Below the pieces are notes generated by a model. It ran no database searches. It saw nothing but the letters and a program-made list of their open reading frames with translations, and was not told the DNA's origin. DNA of 64,000 bases from Warburgia ugandensis (lineage: Eukaryota; Streptophyta; Magnoliopsida; Canellales; Canellaceae), in contig CP141130.1 of assembly GCA_035236585.1 (NCBI GenBank), positions 79,617,944-79,681,943 on the forward strand. Direction: 5' to 3'. The translations under genes and the position numbers were made by a program. Below are positions 48,861 to 63,100 of the stretch, in pieces. Every line of letters begins with the position of its first letter. Position 1 is the stretch's first letter.

Positions 48861-49667
48861 ATTGTATCATTCTAACATCTAAAGAGCTCTTCTTTTCATA
48901 GACAGCTAGAAACTTTGTAAATAATGACCTATATTTAAAAACGACAAATACAACCTTTTAACATGTCAATCCTCACGATTTTATAACTAAGAGCCATCTA
49001 ATGACAAAATAATTAGATGAACTAAGTAGATCTTTCGGTCGGCTCATCATGCAAAAAAGTTAGAGAGCTTTGACTCCAAACACTTTGGTTGAACATTCTT
49101 GCTTTTCTTCTCGTTTTGGTTAAAGATCAAGGATTGTAAAGCAATTTGCTTACACTCTTTCACTCGCACATCTAATCTCTCAACAAAATGGAGCCCCATG
49201 AAGGAATGTAAAACTTTTTAAAATAAAGAAAAAGGAGGAATGCTAGTACAGAGCTAGACCGCAACTCAGCAATGATAAAGCACGTCTACATTTTTATAAT
49301 GGTCCCCACATACCATTGATCCAAGCCATTCATCTGAGTCACCTAAGTTTGGATATCTCATAATCTAAACATCATTCCCAAAGAAAGTCACTAGCATGCA
49401 AGATATGGTATATTCATTTTGCTACATATGAACGGTTAGAAGCTCCCTAAAAGCAACATTCTATGTTGAAAGAACTAAAACACATTTTGTTGAAAGCAAA
49501 TGACTTCCTTTCGAAATAATTTTCGTGCTATAAGATATCCAAATTTAGGGGTGTCAAAGGTTAGATCAATGGAACTTGAGAACATTCTTGTGGAACCCAC
49601 TCTTACCTTATTCTTGGAATGCGGGCAGCAGGAAGAGCATAGGAGGAGATTTACACATGATATGAGG
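48861..49667. other. Intergenic, no gene recognised
   Basis: AT-rich; short open frames only. Confidence 0.45.
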
Positions 49668-49830
49668 AGCAGCCGCGGGGCCTGAAGCTCTTGCATATGC
49701 AGGGTCCGGGGAAGGGACGGACCACAAGGGTCAATATTATGCAATATTACTTTGTATTTTACAAGAAGCTGTTTTCAAACATTGAACTTATGACCTTAAG
49801 GTCACATGATGACAACTCTACCCTTCCATT
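49668..49830 (-). repeat. Au SINE spanning the copy-A deletion breakpoint
   Basis: Contains the tail (GGGGCCTGAAGCTCTTGCAT on the plus strand) and most of the head. Its right part, from 49738, is what survives at 18559-18648 in copy A. Confidence 0.85.
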
Positions 49831-50609
49831 TACACATGACAACTGAAAAGACAAAAAACAGATTTTGTGTGAGTCCTATCTAAGAGGAAGAATGCCATAA
49901 TGTGCTACGGGCTGACACTACACCAACTTGCTCCGCTATTGCAGGATGAGAGCAACTAGTTATTGATCACATCCATCTATCTAGTACCTCTCGACCCTCA
50001 TATCCTTTATGCTGAAAATCAAGATGATGGAATGATTATGGATTAGAGTGTCCAAAATTTTTGCTCCTTACTCGTTGGATATGGATCATTCTTTAGATAA
50101 TGTTTCCCACCATTCATGTGTTGTGATCAGACGTACAATTTTCTGATTTTAGGCTCATGCAATCCTTACCGTTATTGGAGTGTAATCATCCAAAGTGGGA
50201 GAATTTAGATGCATGGTTCCTGTCAACAAGAGATAGGGCCCATTCTGCAAAAGTGGGTGAATGCATAATGCTACCATTCCTCCTTACTGTCGAAGCTACA
50301 ATGGAGCCAAAGCAGGCATTGCACCCCTCATCCTCCCCCCTAAATTTTGGGGGGAAATTTTGTTTGTATGCATACGTTCCTTTTAGCCCCTCCATTTTGC
50401 TTTTGTTGAATGCAAAAATTTATTAAAAAGTATAATCAGCAGACACGAGAGACAACGATGACTTCTTAACACCCGAACCCTCTGCTTTTACAACTAGTTG
50501 AGAGTCTCCCACAATCTTTGGCCCCGAAATGGATAGCCTGCACTTTCTTCTCATTTTCAATTGCTTAGTACCAGAGGCTAGGCAAAAAAGCTTCTTGCTG
50601 CAGCTGATA
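49831..50609. other. Intergenic, copy B of 18649-19445
   Basis: No gene recognised. Confidence 0.5.
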
Positions 50610-50761
50610 AGGCCTATGCAAGGTTTTGGGAAGGGGAGGACTACAAGGGTCAATAGTAGACAGCTTTAACTTACATTTGGCAAAAAGCTGTTTCTACAAC
50701 TTGAACCCGTGACTTAAAAGTCACACGACAACAACTCTACCGTGGCGCCAAAACTCCCCTT
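50610..50761 (-). repeat. Au SINE, tail-truncated, copy B of 19446-19621
   Basis: Shares the head and body with copy A but lacks the last ~30 bp of the SINE tail. Confidence 0.82.
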
Positions 50762-51607
50762 TTGTGTAAGTGATATAGGAGCCATGATTAATTTCATTTG
50801 GTTCGACTGTTGCACATTATCTGAAGGTGTCTTCTCAAAGCAATCTTTAATCAAGAGAGGATGTTTCATTATCCTATACATGAACCACAGGGATACCAGC
50901 AGTAAGCCATGCTTGGTTGTTACTTGGGGGATCAAAATCCAGCACTCAAATGGGTGAGTTGTTGTTCAGAGCAGAAAGAGAATTCATTCTCAATTAACAT
51001 TTCATCCACAGAATCAACTGACATCTGAAACATCGGAGCCAACCTCGAATTATAAGTAGAGAAACGCCCATATGAAGGGGTCAGAGCAGGTAAAGCTCAA
51101 ATAATTGGTGCATTATAATTCAAGAGCCCAAGATCATTGTTAAGACTAAAGTCAGAGCCTAACCCAGTGGTCATACGCACAAGATAGACAAAAGCAAGTT
51201 GTCGAGAGGGATTCATGTGTATACGCCGTTGGTTGGAGATCCATTAGGAGATTATGATATTGAAGAACGAAAGTGAAGCCATTGTCTCTCAAAGTTCTTG
51301 TTTGAAGGTGAGGTACTCGAACCAAAAGGGGCACGAATACTTAGATCAAGCTCTAACGAGGTTAAGATGACCAAATGAGTATCGTCGGCAATGAAGAAGA
51401 CTTGAAGAGCAAAAAACTTCAGTCCTCAAAAGCATCTGTGCCTAAGAACTCAAAGCAGCCTTACAAGATTTTCAATGGAGGAAATGTGCAATAAACATAT
51501 GGTACAGCATTGAGGATTGCATTTAGATTTAGCCATATTTCAGTTTTCAATTCATGTCATGTTGGGGTTGCCATAGTTTTTAAAAAGCTGAAGAAGATTT
51601 TCATTAA
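50762..51607 (-). other. Interrupted coding-like stretch, copy B
   Basis: Counterpart of 19622-20585 with about 125 bp missing in two blocks. The same minus-strand frame (MFQMSVDSVDEM) is visible and unidentified. Confidence 0.2.
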
Positions 51608-51920
51608 AATCATCTTCAGCTTCATCCTTACCGGCTGGCTACTTAACTCAAGGGTGACCATATTTTAAGAAGCTAAAGATGATTTTCATTTTTTACTCAC
51701 AAACTAATATACAAATGTATATTTATTTGTAAGAAAGAAATAATAAAATCATCTTCAACCTCTCCCTTACTGGCTGACTACCTGACACAAGGGTTGCTAT
51801 CTTTTAAAAAGCTGGGGATGATTTTCATTTCTTCCTCACAAACTAATATACAAATGCATATTCATTTGTAAAAAGAAAATAATAGAATCATCTTCAACTT
51901 CCCCCAGCACCTGACACAAG
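51608..51920. repeat. 139-bp tandem repeat with inverted arms, copy B
   Basis: Units start at 51608, 51747 and 51886. Just before the first unit, AAGCTGAAGAAGATTTT, CATT, AAAATCATCTTCAGCTT forms a nearly perfect 17-bp stem with a very short loop. Confidence 0.85.
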
Positions 51921-54900
51921 ACCATCCTCTTTTTTTATCCAGGCTTGGGACCGGCATTGGCGGAGTTCTTAGCCATACTTGAGACTCTCAGTTTTAATAT
52001 TCATGGATTGCTTCTCAAAAGAATTATCCTAGGATATCTCCACCGCAACAAGGTTCTGACGTTGTTATCAAATCATCAATAATGTTTGCAATATTTAGAT
52101 CTAGCTAGAAGGAATCACATTAATAGTCTCTCACATTATTTAGATCTTGTCTAAATCTATACAAGGTAAGTCAAAAATAGGAAAGGAATTTTCTATCCAT
52201 AATTATCCAAATAAAACATGAAACAAAGAAGAAAAGACTTGAAGATGCCATAAAGGAGAGCTTGACAAGTTGGGTGACAATTCTCAGTTTCAAAAAAATG
52301 TACAAGAGTATATTTGAGGAATCTTTAGAGATCGTATAAATCAAGATAGCAAGAAAAAATGTGGGCCACGAAAGACTAGTTAGAAGAGAAATATTAATTA
52401 GACTACTGTCTATCTTTAATAATTATTTTTTCTAACCATCTTTTTACGTTCTTTCTACAAGGAAATTCAAAATTCTTAACACCCTCCAATGACCTTTTTA
52501 AGATGGATTTTGAGAAATTGTCTTATTAAAAAAAATATTATATAAGATGATTTTCGATAACCATTTTAAATTTATTTTAATAAGATATTTACTGAATAAC
52601 CATAATCTTCTTGTCCTCTTAGAACACCAATTAGCAGTGAGATAGAAGCAAATCTGTGCTCTTTGACTCATTGAAGCTTGCTAGACAGTTGATACAATTG
52701 AATGCGAAAAGGTTGAAGATGAAATTCCATGTGGCAGGTGGAAATCCTCTATTCTGCTGTACATTAGGGTAGAGAGAAACACCATGCCCAAAGAGGAAAA
52801 CTGCAACCCGTGACGCTTAACCGAGGTTTACTCCCTTATTTTAGCAAACTCAGCGCAGTGTTTGCAACTGGAGTTTGAGTTTTGCTGGCATTTATTTCAC
52901 GAATAAGGATTTATAGAAGAATACCTTTCGGCCGTGTCAATTGATTAGTCCATATGGTAACCAAGGTCGAGCAATTGCCCCTTGGTTGCCAATTCACCAA
53001 TTTGATGCTAGTGGTTGTCTTGTAGGTTTTCCCGCAGTGGGCGGATAATCCCCTCAGCGGAATTACAGCGACACTACAACTTCTTGCTGTAGTGTGCCCC
53101 ACTTTTGCATGATGAATTGATTGAACCCATATCAACTGTACGCCAAAACATCATAATTTCTTTGGCTCTGTATCAACTGTATGCCAAACATCATGGTCCG
53201 AAAACTGAACTTCTTAGTTGTTTGTTATGGACCAGAGCGGCTTGGGATCCGGTACAGTATTGACAACAGTGGGTAAAACCAGATGGTCGCGCCTAATGAT
53301 GCAAGAGAATTCAAGTGGTGAAGGCCTGTAGAAGAGAGGAAGAGATGTTGTAATTGGCATCATTGGCTCTCACTAATGAGAGGTAGCATCATGGAGGATT
53401 TGGGTTAAACTTCTTCAGCTATAACCAACTTTCGACGACCAAAACTATGTTACAATAGAGTTTCTTTTAATTATAAAGGGCCTTCCAGGTATGTATAGAT
53501 TAAGAACTGGCAGCAAAACATCAGTTGGTGCAACCATCAACATCTTATTTGCTTGGTAAGCTCCTGCAACTAACCTGGTCGAACACAAGTAATTGGGAGA
53601 CTGGAAATGCAAGCTGGGGATGCAGATTCTTCCTGTGGAGATAAACCAAAAGGTTCAGATTGCAAGAAGGAACAAGCAGATCAGACAACTAGCATCAAAT
53701 ATGCTTCTCTCAACGTTCTAGTGTTAACTTTTGATTGCCTAGGCCTTACCCATTTTCCCTCTCTGTCTGTAATATTCCTGAACTTAGATCTTAACAGATG
53801 CAGTCCTTCGCCTTCAATTCCCAAGTGAAAGCAAAGAAAGGGCGTCCGAAGAAGGAGACAGTGAAGCCCAATTGGGTCTACTTATTCCAATCCCTTTAGA
53901 TATTTAGATACTTATAATCCTAATCTAATCCCAGCAAAAATACTTGTTCTCTGCTCTTAATATATGAAAACTATGAACCGATTTCAACAGCGTAGAACAA
54001 TAAAAAGATACGACAAGAGAGATTAAAGACGAAAATAGCATATTAAAATCAGCTCTAGATATGTACCAGGAGACAGGTAACATGATGCCAACAAAGATTA
54101 TGAAATCAATCATCATGCTGTTTAATACTGGCGATGGTTTATCCATTTCTCAATCTATGCTTCCAAACAAGAACACACCCATTTGCCCGAATGTGCTCGG
54201 TCAGTAAGAAGCAACAACAAACCGTCTAATACCACCTAATAGTTCCTATACCCTTCGAGACTCGAAAAGATTGTGCAACAGAAGACATGGAATGGAATGA
54301 CTGTACACAACCAGACCTTTGATTGACGACTGACAACGAGAGAGTAACCTCTATGCCATTCGATGCGAAGAGAAAGGTCTGCAAATGCGCGAGGTAAAAT
54401 ACCCATTTGATTTGCGCTTTCTTTGACGCGCCCGTTGGATGACCAACGAACGCAACGCCGAAAGCGAGAGAGAGAGAATTCTCTGTAAACCCTAACCCTA
54501 GTTTCAAATTCCTAAATCCTAATGCTAACATGCTGCAACCCCAAATTGAAATGCCATACCCTTCTTCTGGTGTTCAGGAGAGAGCAGGTTATATAGACAG
54601 CAGAAGGAAACCCTAGCATTTGCCATTGGCCCAACAGTCCCTTTTTAGTATTTGACCGATGTGTCCCCGGCTTATTCAGAATTTTCAGGTATGATAGCAT
54701 GCATAGTCGGACCCATCCGTCTGATCGCGGAATTTTGCGAGATGGACCGTCTGATTTCTCTAAATCTGGATGACTAGTATCGGAGAACAGCAAGGATTGG
54801 ATGGCCCTGGAATCAGAAACAAATATTCTTTTGATCACTCCACATGGACCAGCTTGGAATAAGAACAAAATGTTCATTTGATCACTGCACATTGACGGTG

Positions 54901-56005
54901 GAAAAAAGCAAGGCTTTCGGATGTTATATTCATCCGATCTCCTTGATGCACATAAATGAACCAAATTCAGAGAAATCAAATGTACAGGTTTGATCCAGCA
55001 TTTGTAGGGTCCACCACGAAAAAACTGCGGAAAGTTCACCCAATAGGAAAAAGAGCTGGCTAAGACAAATGCAAAGCGCACCCAACCTTTTGCACGAAGA
55101 GGCTTACCTTTAGATGATCCAAATCTTTCATCTGATTGGTTTATCTTTGGATAAGAAAGATCCTGCAAATTGGATTACTCTAGCGTCTACAAGCAGTACT
55201 TTTGATCCAACTTTGTATAATCAAGGACTAAATCAATTTTTTCTTTTTTTGGGAAAAAAAAACAGGGTTTTAAGATGCTAGAATCATGTATTTCTTCTCT
55301 TTTTTGTTTACAAAATATTCAAAACTGAGACAATCAAACGGGTGGGACCATCCAAATGGTAGGCCTCTTCATGCAAAAGTAGGGCCCTTTGTGACCAATA
55401 GCCTTACATTGTGCTCTGGTTTAACATGGCTCAAAGAAGTGAGGAAAGCCAAATCACGCGGCGACTGCCTGCTTTTTACACCAAGAACCCACTTTGGATG
55501 ATCCAATGGTTCATCTTATTGCTCTTCCTGTGGATATCCAACAGTTTAAAAAGCGTGGGAATTAGGGTATTGAATCATCTGAAAAATGGTATCAAAGATC
55601 GGTAATACTGTATCTATGATAAAATTGTTAGTGGGGCCTGTAATCCACTCAGATGCCAAGGCTCTCCTCAAGAGTCAAGTGTGAAGATATTACGCTCCCT
55701 TGCATCAAAACCTTCTACAATGGCTCATCAACTTGGCAGTGGGATTGTGCTTCCTGGGGATAAGTAGTAGCTGTCTCGTTCAGCAAAGGAGAGTCAGCAA
55801 CGAGAATTTGAGATGTTGGATTTCTCTCGTGAAATAGTTCGTCCAGAAAAGCTCACTGAAGACAGAGCCAAGCCATTGTGCATAAGTACGAAAATGCAAC
55901 ATGTAAGCAATTTAATTTCCAAAACCTTTGTGTGCATCTAACTATCTATACATAATAAGAGAGGAGATGAAAGCAAGGAGAGGAGCAGGATTAGAGCACC
56001 AATAA
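51921..56005. other. Intergenic block, copy B of 20901-24975
   Basis: Same unassigned motifs as copy A (CACTA-like end near 53082-53104, hydrophilic frame at 53607-53828, minus-strand telo-box/TATA region near 54485-54595). No gene could be assigned. Confidence 0.35.
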
Positions 56006-56490
56006 AGATTGATAACCAAGAAGTATTCCAAAAAGACCACTTAATACTTTCGATAATTCAAGAAAGCAGAGAATTTGGAAAGGAGATTATCAAGAGAATC
56101 CAAGAGGGTTGGAATAAATGGAGATGTGCCTTTGGAATTTTGTATGATCAGCGGGAACCACTTAAACTAAAAAGAACATTCTATAGGATGGCTGTAAGTC
56201 CAGCCATGCTCTATGGATCAAAGTATTAGGCAGTTAAGGAACAAAACATATATAAGATGAGTATAGCCAAAATGAGAATGTTGAGATGGATAAGTGGCAA
56301 GACAAGAAATGATATAATTAGAAATGAAAATATTATAGGAAACTTAGCAATAACAGCAATAAGCAACAAGATAAGGAATATTAGACTTAAATGGTTTAGA
56401 CATGTCCAACGAATATCAAAGATGAGCTAAGGGAAGGTCCAAAAGAACAGTGAATAGAAGTGGTGAAAAAAGATTAAAAACATTGGGGTT
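56006..56490 (+). mobile_element. RTE LINE 3' fragment, copy B
   Basis: Counterpart of 24976-25460 (RIQEGWNKWRCAFGILYD, AMLYGSKY, LKWFRHVQ); 5'-truncated and with in-frame stops. Confidence 0.85.
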
Positions 56491-57177
56491 GCTTTTCCTC
56501 AAAGACATCATCTTTTTATCCGTGATCCCAGTGGTAATTTCAGGCAGGTGTAAAGAGTAGGTGAGATTTGATTGGTTGGGAAAAAGTTTTAAACTGTCAT
56601 TTCCTCTAATTTCTTCAGTTTTCTACTTTTCCCCGGCCAATCAAATGTCACATAGTCTTTACACCTGCAATAGCTTGTTGAAATTACTGTCATCGTCGTC
56701 AAGACCTTATCCCGAATAAGTGTCTGCCCCATGAATCTTGTTCCTCCATTCGCCTCTATTAAGTATCATGCTTTCATTGTGCAACATCCTGGCACATTTT
56801 ATTTTCCTCCTCTCTTCTTCTTTTTCTACAAGTAAAATAAATGTCTTACAAAAACAAACAATGTAAAAATAGTAAGTACTATATCACTACCCAAATTAGT
56901 GACCAGCAGTTAACCAGAACAGACTCTCTTAGCCAGTCACATCAGGCCATAACCCCAAGAATTCCACAATCTATCGTATAAAAGAATAATGTACAGAACT
57001 TGGAGTTAATTCCTTCATCCAAGGCAGTAGATTCCTCGGGGATCTCAATATCATCGACATGGTAATCCTATTAAAAATTTCTACATTGTCAGATTTAAAA
57101 TCTCCAACAAATGCGAGATATCCATAATCAAGAGCCATGTACAATGTGCTCAAAACTCCATGGGAGAAATAAGAACA
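56491..57177. other. MHF2-B 3' flank
   Basis: Same as 25461-26147; likely holds the MHF2-B 3' UTR. Confidence 0.4.
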
Positions 57178-60100
57178 TTAGAAATCAAGAAGTAGCTGTG
57201 GCAGTATCCTCTCTATGTGAGTTGCTTCTATTTTACTAATACCCTCTGCTTCAGCAATTATAGCAGCACGTTGCACAGCCTCTGTCAGGGAAAAAAAAAA
57301 ACTTCTCCATCTTAATGTTTAAACACTTTAAAGTGAAAGTTAAAGGCAGAAACAGTATCGAACTGGGACAACGGAAGTTTCCCATTACCCAGAAATGCAA
57401 ACCTGTGACAAACATCCGAAGCAGTTCACAGCTCAGCTTAACAGCATTCGAGTTTGCTGTATCCAAGTCACAAAAAAACTGTCATGCAAAAGAACAAAAC
57501 TAGCAATCTCTTTGATCTCAATAGCGGGAGCATACGTAGCAGGTGATAAAAATAGAAGAGAGACTGCGACTACAACACAGAGAAGTAGATCTACCATGAC
57601 TAATTATGACATTGTGAAGCCGTAAATAACTACATGTTCAAAGTTGCATTATTTGGTAGTGGGAAATCATTTTTCAAGCTCCAAATTACATAATACAGAG
57701 AAGCCGAAAGTGTTGAGCAATAACAAAAATATTCATTTGCATATATAGGTTAACTTTTACAGAGGTACCTTAAGCAAAAAATAAGCACAGGACAAGATAA
57801 AATGACTATAATGACATGTTAGTCATACAAATAATAAAAAGGGCAGCCAGGTGCACGCAGCTCCCTCATATGCAGGGTCTAGGAGAGGGGTGGACCACAA
57901 GGGTTTATAGTATGCAGCCTTACCTTGCATTTTGCAAGAGGCTGTTTTCATGCCTCGAACACATGACCTCAAGGTCACACAACGACAACTCTACCATAGG
58001 GCCAAGGTTCCCCTTCTTAGCCGTACAAATAATATAACATGAAAATAGATTTATCTCTTGTAGCAACTTGGCAACTCACATCTACAAGAGCCATTTACAG
58101 TAGGACAAAATAAGCTGGCTCATTCACTCAGTGTTCATGATTATGTATTGTTCTTATCACTCAGATACTTCTGTCTTTCGACTCTTTCCCACTCAAATAT
58201 GCATAGATTCATTATGGAGAAGGTCACAACCTAAATAAATGGGCACACATGTCCTGCACTCTGATCTGAATTATTTACACCATATTTACTGGAAGATCCC
58301 TAGCAAACAGACTCACTTCCACATGAGCTACCTAACTATTCCCTTTCAGAAGTTGGTACAAGCATGCTTCCAACATTCATTTTCTTAAAATAAGACTATT
58401 TATTTTACTTGCCTTTTCATATGAGTGTTTTCCCCTTCCATTCATGCCTACAGTGTATCAAGTATTTGAAGCATTCCTCTTAGAGAATTTAAAGATGAAA
58501 TGTAACAACTCTGAGAAGTTCCGAATGAACTAATGTGAAGTTCTCTTCATACTGTTATGTGAGGAAATTACAGGATATGGTTTAACATTAAATTTAAATG
58601 ATTAAAATTTCTCAAAAAATGAATAAAAGTAAAATAATAGAGAAAATCTAAAAGGTTGTAAGTTTAATCAGTTGTGAAGTTCTCAACCCTAATCTGACCT
58701 ATATCTTCCTCCATACTCTTTGAACGCTTCTGAATATGATTTTGGAACACGATGTTCACTTCTATTGATGCTTTTCAGAAGCTTAGTCTTGCTTTCTTCT
58801 TAGTATATTATCTCATTTTCAGAAACCTAGATTTCTTGTTAACTACTTGCATCCATGTGCCATTCAGATACAAATAAATATAAAACTTGAAGCACACAAA
58901 AGGCACAAAAAACTCTACTCTAAGCAACTGCTACTTTTCCTAGCCTATTGTTTCTTCTTACGTATTATTGCCACCTGGTTTACATGAATATAGAAACAGA
59001 ATCTAAATTTCAACAAACTTAACACACATATAAATATCTTCAAATTCATAGTAGCATTTAAAATGTATAAATGAAAACAACAACAGATAAAAATGATCTC
59101 ATTGCTTAGCACCTGTTTTAACATGTATGCTCAACAAAATATGTTCTGCATGTGACGATATTCTTTTCCATAGGACTATTTTTATGTACACGCATTGATG
59201 AAAAATGTGAAATACCTGTAGTTGGACGATTTTTCTTTGATGTTCCAACTCCCTGCCCAGTTCACAAGATTTATTTATCAGAGACACAACCTAGATACTG
59301 ATCAAGGTTCGACCTATGAGAAATTTTTTTGACTAAGTTGTGGAGGGTATATCAAATCACTCCCACAAACAGGTGGTCAATCTGCCTATGTTTAGTTTCT
59401 AGATATGTGCAAAGACTTCTCTCTTTTTTTTTTTGTTCTTGGTTGAGATCTGAGTAATTAGGAAGGAATGGAGAAGCCATCAACCAACCAGCAATACAAA
59501 AATATTAAGGCCTCTCATACTAAGTTTTCAAGAAAAGCAACTTTTTTATCAGCACAAAAGGAAAGGAAATAGAGACAACAGGATATCCAGCCAATGGAAG
59601 TGAATAATTATCAGTCAATCAGTTAAATGTCAAGCAAGAACTAGTCTGTTGGCGGCTACTCAAACAGCTAAAATACTAAAATAGAAAATATAATTGGGTG
59701 ATAACCCTTCAAAAAACTGCATATAATAGTTGAAGAAAAGATCTGTTAGAATAAGCTATATGATCTCTTTTGCACCTAATCAAACCCTAGTAGTTCTTGA
59801 GTAAGCTTTATGGGTTGACAACAAGTACATATCTCATCATTACATATAAATGCCCTCAATGGTAAAACATGCTAGTACAGAAAAAACATAGTCTGCAAAA
59901 TAGTTGCAGAAAAATACTTTTTACTTGGGTGATTAAGAAAGTATAGAGAAGTTCCTCATAACAAATTACATTGAATTTAAGATCATTATTGACTAACAAA
60001 TTTTGCCTTATGGACTTCCAGTTGGTTGCTATTGAGACTACTTCAATCAAATGACAATTGATGATAACTTCCACGTCAAGTGACAGTCATTGACTAACAA

Positions 60101-63100
60101 AGTATTTTTACTTGGTGAAAACATTACCAAATATCGAGCACCTTCATGTAATTATCAATTCAAGCCCATGCATAAGAGAGATATGACTTTCAATTCAACA
60201 GCAGTTGAGGGAACAGGTGCAGAGTACACTCAAGACAAGTATTATATTAAAAGAAAGCGGGTTGGTTCTAAAGAATTAGTTGCCATGGCTCATCTAAAAG
60301 AAGCATGATGAGATTGAACACACCTTTGTAACCTGAGAAGAAACAAACATCTCCAAAAATGGTTAGGTCCAAGAATATAAAGCAAGGAACGTGGAGTTAT
60401 AAAAATAATACTGCATGTCAGGCAAGAGTGTTCACCGGATCAATGATTATCATAACAAGAGATATGTGAAGAAAGACAAGAGTAAGTCAAACAAGAAGGA
60501 TAAATTCAACAGGGGTGATATCATAAATGAATAGCATTTCTAGTGATCGAGGAGTAGTGACTTGACACCAGATCCACCTATGATTATAGAAGGCATCAAA
60601 GTTCTCTTCAAAGATACATTTATTAGAGCTATTGGTTAAGAATTGCTCAGACTGAAACTGTTACAACCAAAGGCATGCGGCAGACCTCAAGGTCTTGACC
60701 TACAAACCTACTCCATGTTTTAGATGCCAAGAAGAATTTTATAATCCAGTCTTGCTTAAGAAGCATGAGTTCTATATGATGTTTGAATTGGACAAAATCC
60801 ATTTTATTGAGCATACTTTAGCAGAGAAGTATTACAAAATGAGTACCATGGTCAAATTCAATTCTTTAACAGAATTTTACTTATAGCATGATTGATTCCC
60901 TTAGCCTCTGGCATTGTGAAGCAGGACATATCCATTCAAAAGAATGGGAATATTTAAGTTAATTCCTGCTTCTGAATATCTGACTAGAAACAAGTATGAA
61001 GTTTGCTGTAGATGTAAAAAAGAATCACCCAGAAAGAGAAATAGAAACATCTTGAGATCACATATCTCCAAACTCAATTTGGAAAATGATGCTCAGTGAT
61101 CTTCGCAAACAAAATATCAATGTGTACATTGGTTGTGCTTCTTGTGAGAAATCTAAAGCCTATAACTGAAAGCGTCACACAAAGAATCTCAAATGGAATT
61201 GAAAAAGGCACATTTCGAAATTATTTATCATTTCCTATGAGGGGAATGGCATTACTCTATGAAATAGAGTTATTCAGTAAAACATTCAAACACTAGCTGA
61301 GATTGTGGAAGCAAATACAGCTTTAGTTGCTCAATTCATGTAAGCCAATTTCAGATTTTGAAAGAACTCATACTGTAAATATCATAATTAATGGAGTCAC
61401 TGACCTATAAATGACAGACTATCAAATTAAAATTACTGAAAGGGAACTGCTCTGACTGCTTAATCATAGTTACTGTGAGCCTCACTAATAGAATTGCAAC
61501 AAACTTCTACTGAAGGCTTTTAAAGAAAAAGAAAGAAAGAACAAGCTTGCTTCGTGGAATCTCACTTTGGATGCTAAATCTTTCTTGCTTCCAAACTTCA
61601 ACAGATGGCTATTTTAGCATGCTTCCCCTTAATTAATAAAAGGCTTCCTATCTAGATGATTGCTCCTGCAGACCTTGTTTCTTTTTGCTCGGTGAAAAAG
61701 AGGAAATAATTAGATTGACACTCATTCTCAATATACTCAAAGACTATGCTTAAAACCTAAAAAGGCATTTTAAGCTTCAAATAGAACTTAAATGATACTT
61801 TCACAGAGCTTATTGTTTCTCTTCAGGATTTAATAGTACAATTGAAGATGAAATCATCTGCCTAAAAGTTGAACTTTCAAAACTTTTAAATTCCTAAGCT
61901 CATGGCTTAGTTAACCATTAAGTCCTCCTTGGCTTTCATATAATCTTAACCTACATTAGCCCTCCCATCCTGTTTTACCATAACTGTGACTCTCCATGAT
62001 GCTTCTAGTCGATTCCCAATTAGTTTCCTACAAGCTTCCTGTTCAATTTGATTCTCAAATATTTCCTTCTTGCTTCCCTAATGCCTTCTCATTCTGCATT
62101 CGCTTTATTCAGAGCTCTTGTTCCAGCTAATGCTTCCTGCATTACTTCTGAAATTCAGTTACATCTTCAATAACTGTGTTAACACGTGACATTACCATAT
62201 TAAAGAGATTCTGAAGTGAGAACTGGGAACTGATAGTTCTTTCACTTGTGCATGACAAGCAAATACTATAATTTCCTCATGGAGAACTCCTCTACCACAT
62301 ATTACTTCTAAATGATGTACTTGCAACAGTTTATGAGAATTTCTTGTCCTTTTGAGTTACCAAAAGAAGGAGGTTAAGGATCTCCACTGCCAAAGCGCCG
62401 AGGAGAGACTTCTGCATTCTAAGAGTAGGGTAAAGTTGAGCCAAGAGAAGTGAGCTAGAAGGAAAATTAAGGAACTCTGGTTCTGATTTTAATTGTTGGC
62501 AATTAAAAATTCTTCTTTGTTCCATGAAGAAAACAAAAAGGCAAAAAAACAAAATGATTCTTACATGCAAGTTATGTCAGAATGTGATTTATCAATGCAG
62601 AGAAGGCATAAAGAATAAATCCGATCAATGATATCCAACAGCATAAGGATTTAGTATTCTCATAACATGGTCAGAAATGTTTGCTTCCATTGAGTCTTTA
62701 GATTTAAGATCAAAACTAAAAAATGTATACATAAGACAAGTTGGTTGTCAGAAGAGTTCAGACAAATAGAAGGCAGTGGCTTCTCTGATCCTTCCGCTCC
62801 TGCTGCCATCATCAGGCCGTTGATTACCCCAACACCCATTCATAACCTTCTAACTAACCAAGTGGCTATCAAAGCAGCATTTCTAAATGGTAACTTGGAG
62901 AAAAGATATGTGTGTATCAACCAAAAGGATCTGTCTTATTAATGCAAGAAAGTTCTCCTGTGGATCAAGTGACATGACAAGCTGAAGCAAGACCAAGCTG
63001 TGGCTTGAAAAACTTAGAGAATCTTCTAGTTTCAAAAGTCTAACACAATGGTTGTAACATCCACATCTTAAATTCGATATAGATTTATACTATTTGTATA

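Larger units (their letters stand above)
44197..49737. other. 5,541-bp segment present only in copy B
   Basis: Left edge follows GACAAGAAGACTTGCTGG (matches A to 18558); right edge falls inside an Au SINE (matches A from 18559). It contains three Au SINEs, a microsatellite, a solo LTR, an unidentified coding-like scrap and the tail half of a fourth SINE. Ancestral presence is inferred because the SINE is complete only in B. Confidence 0.85.
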
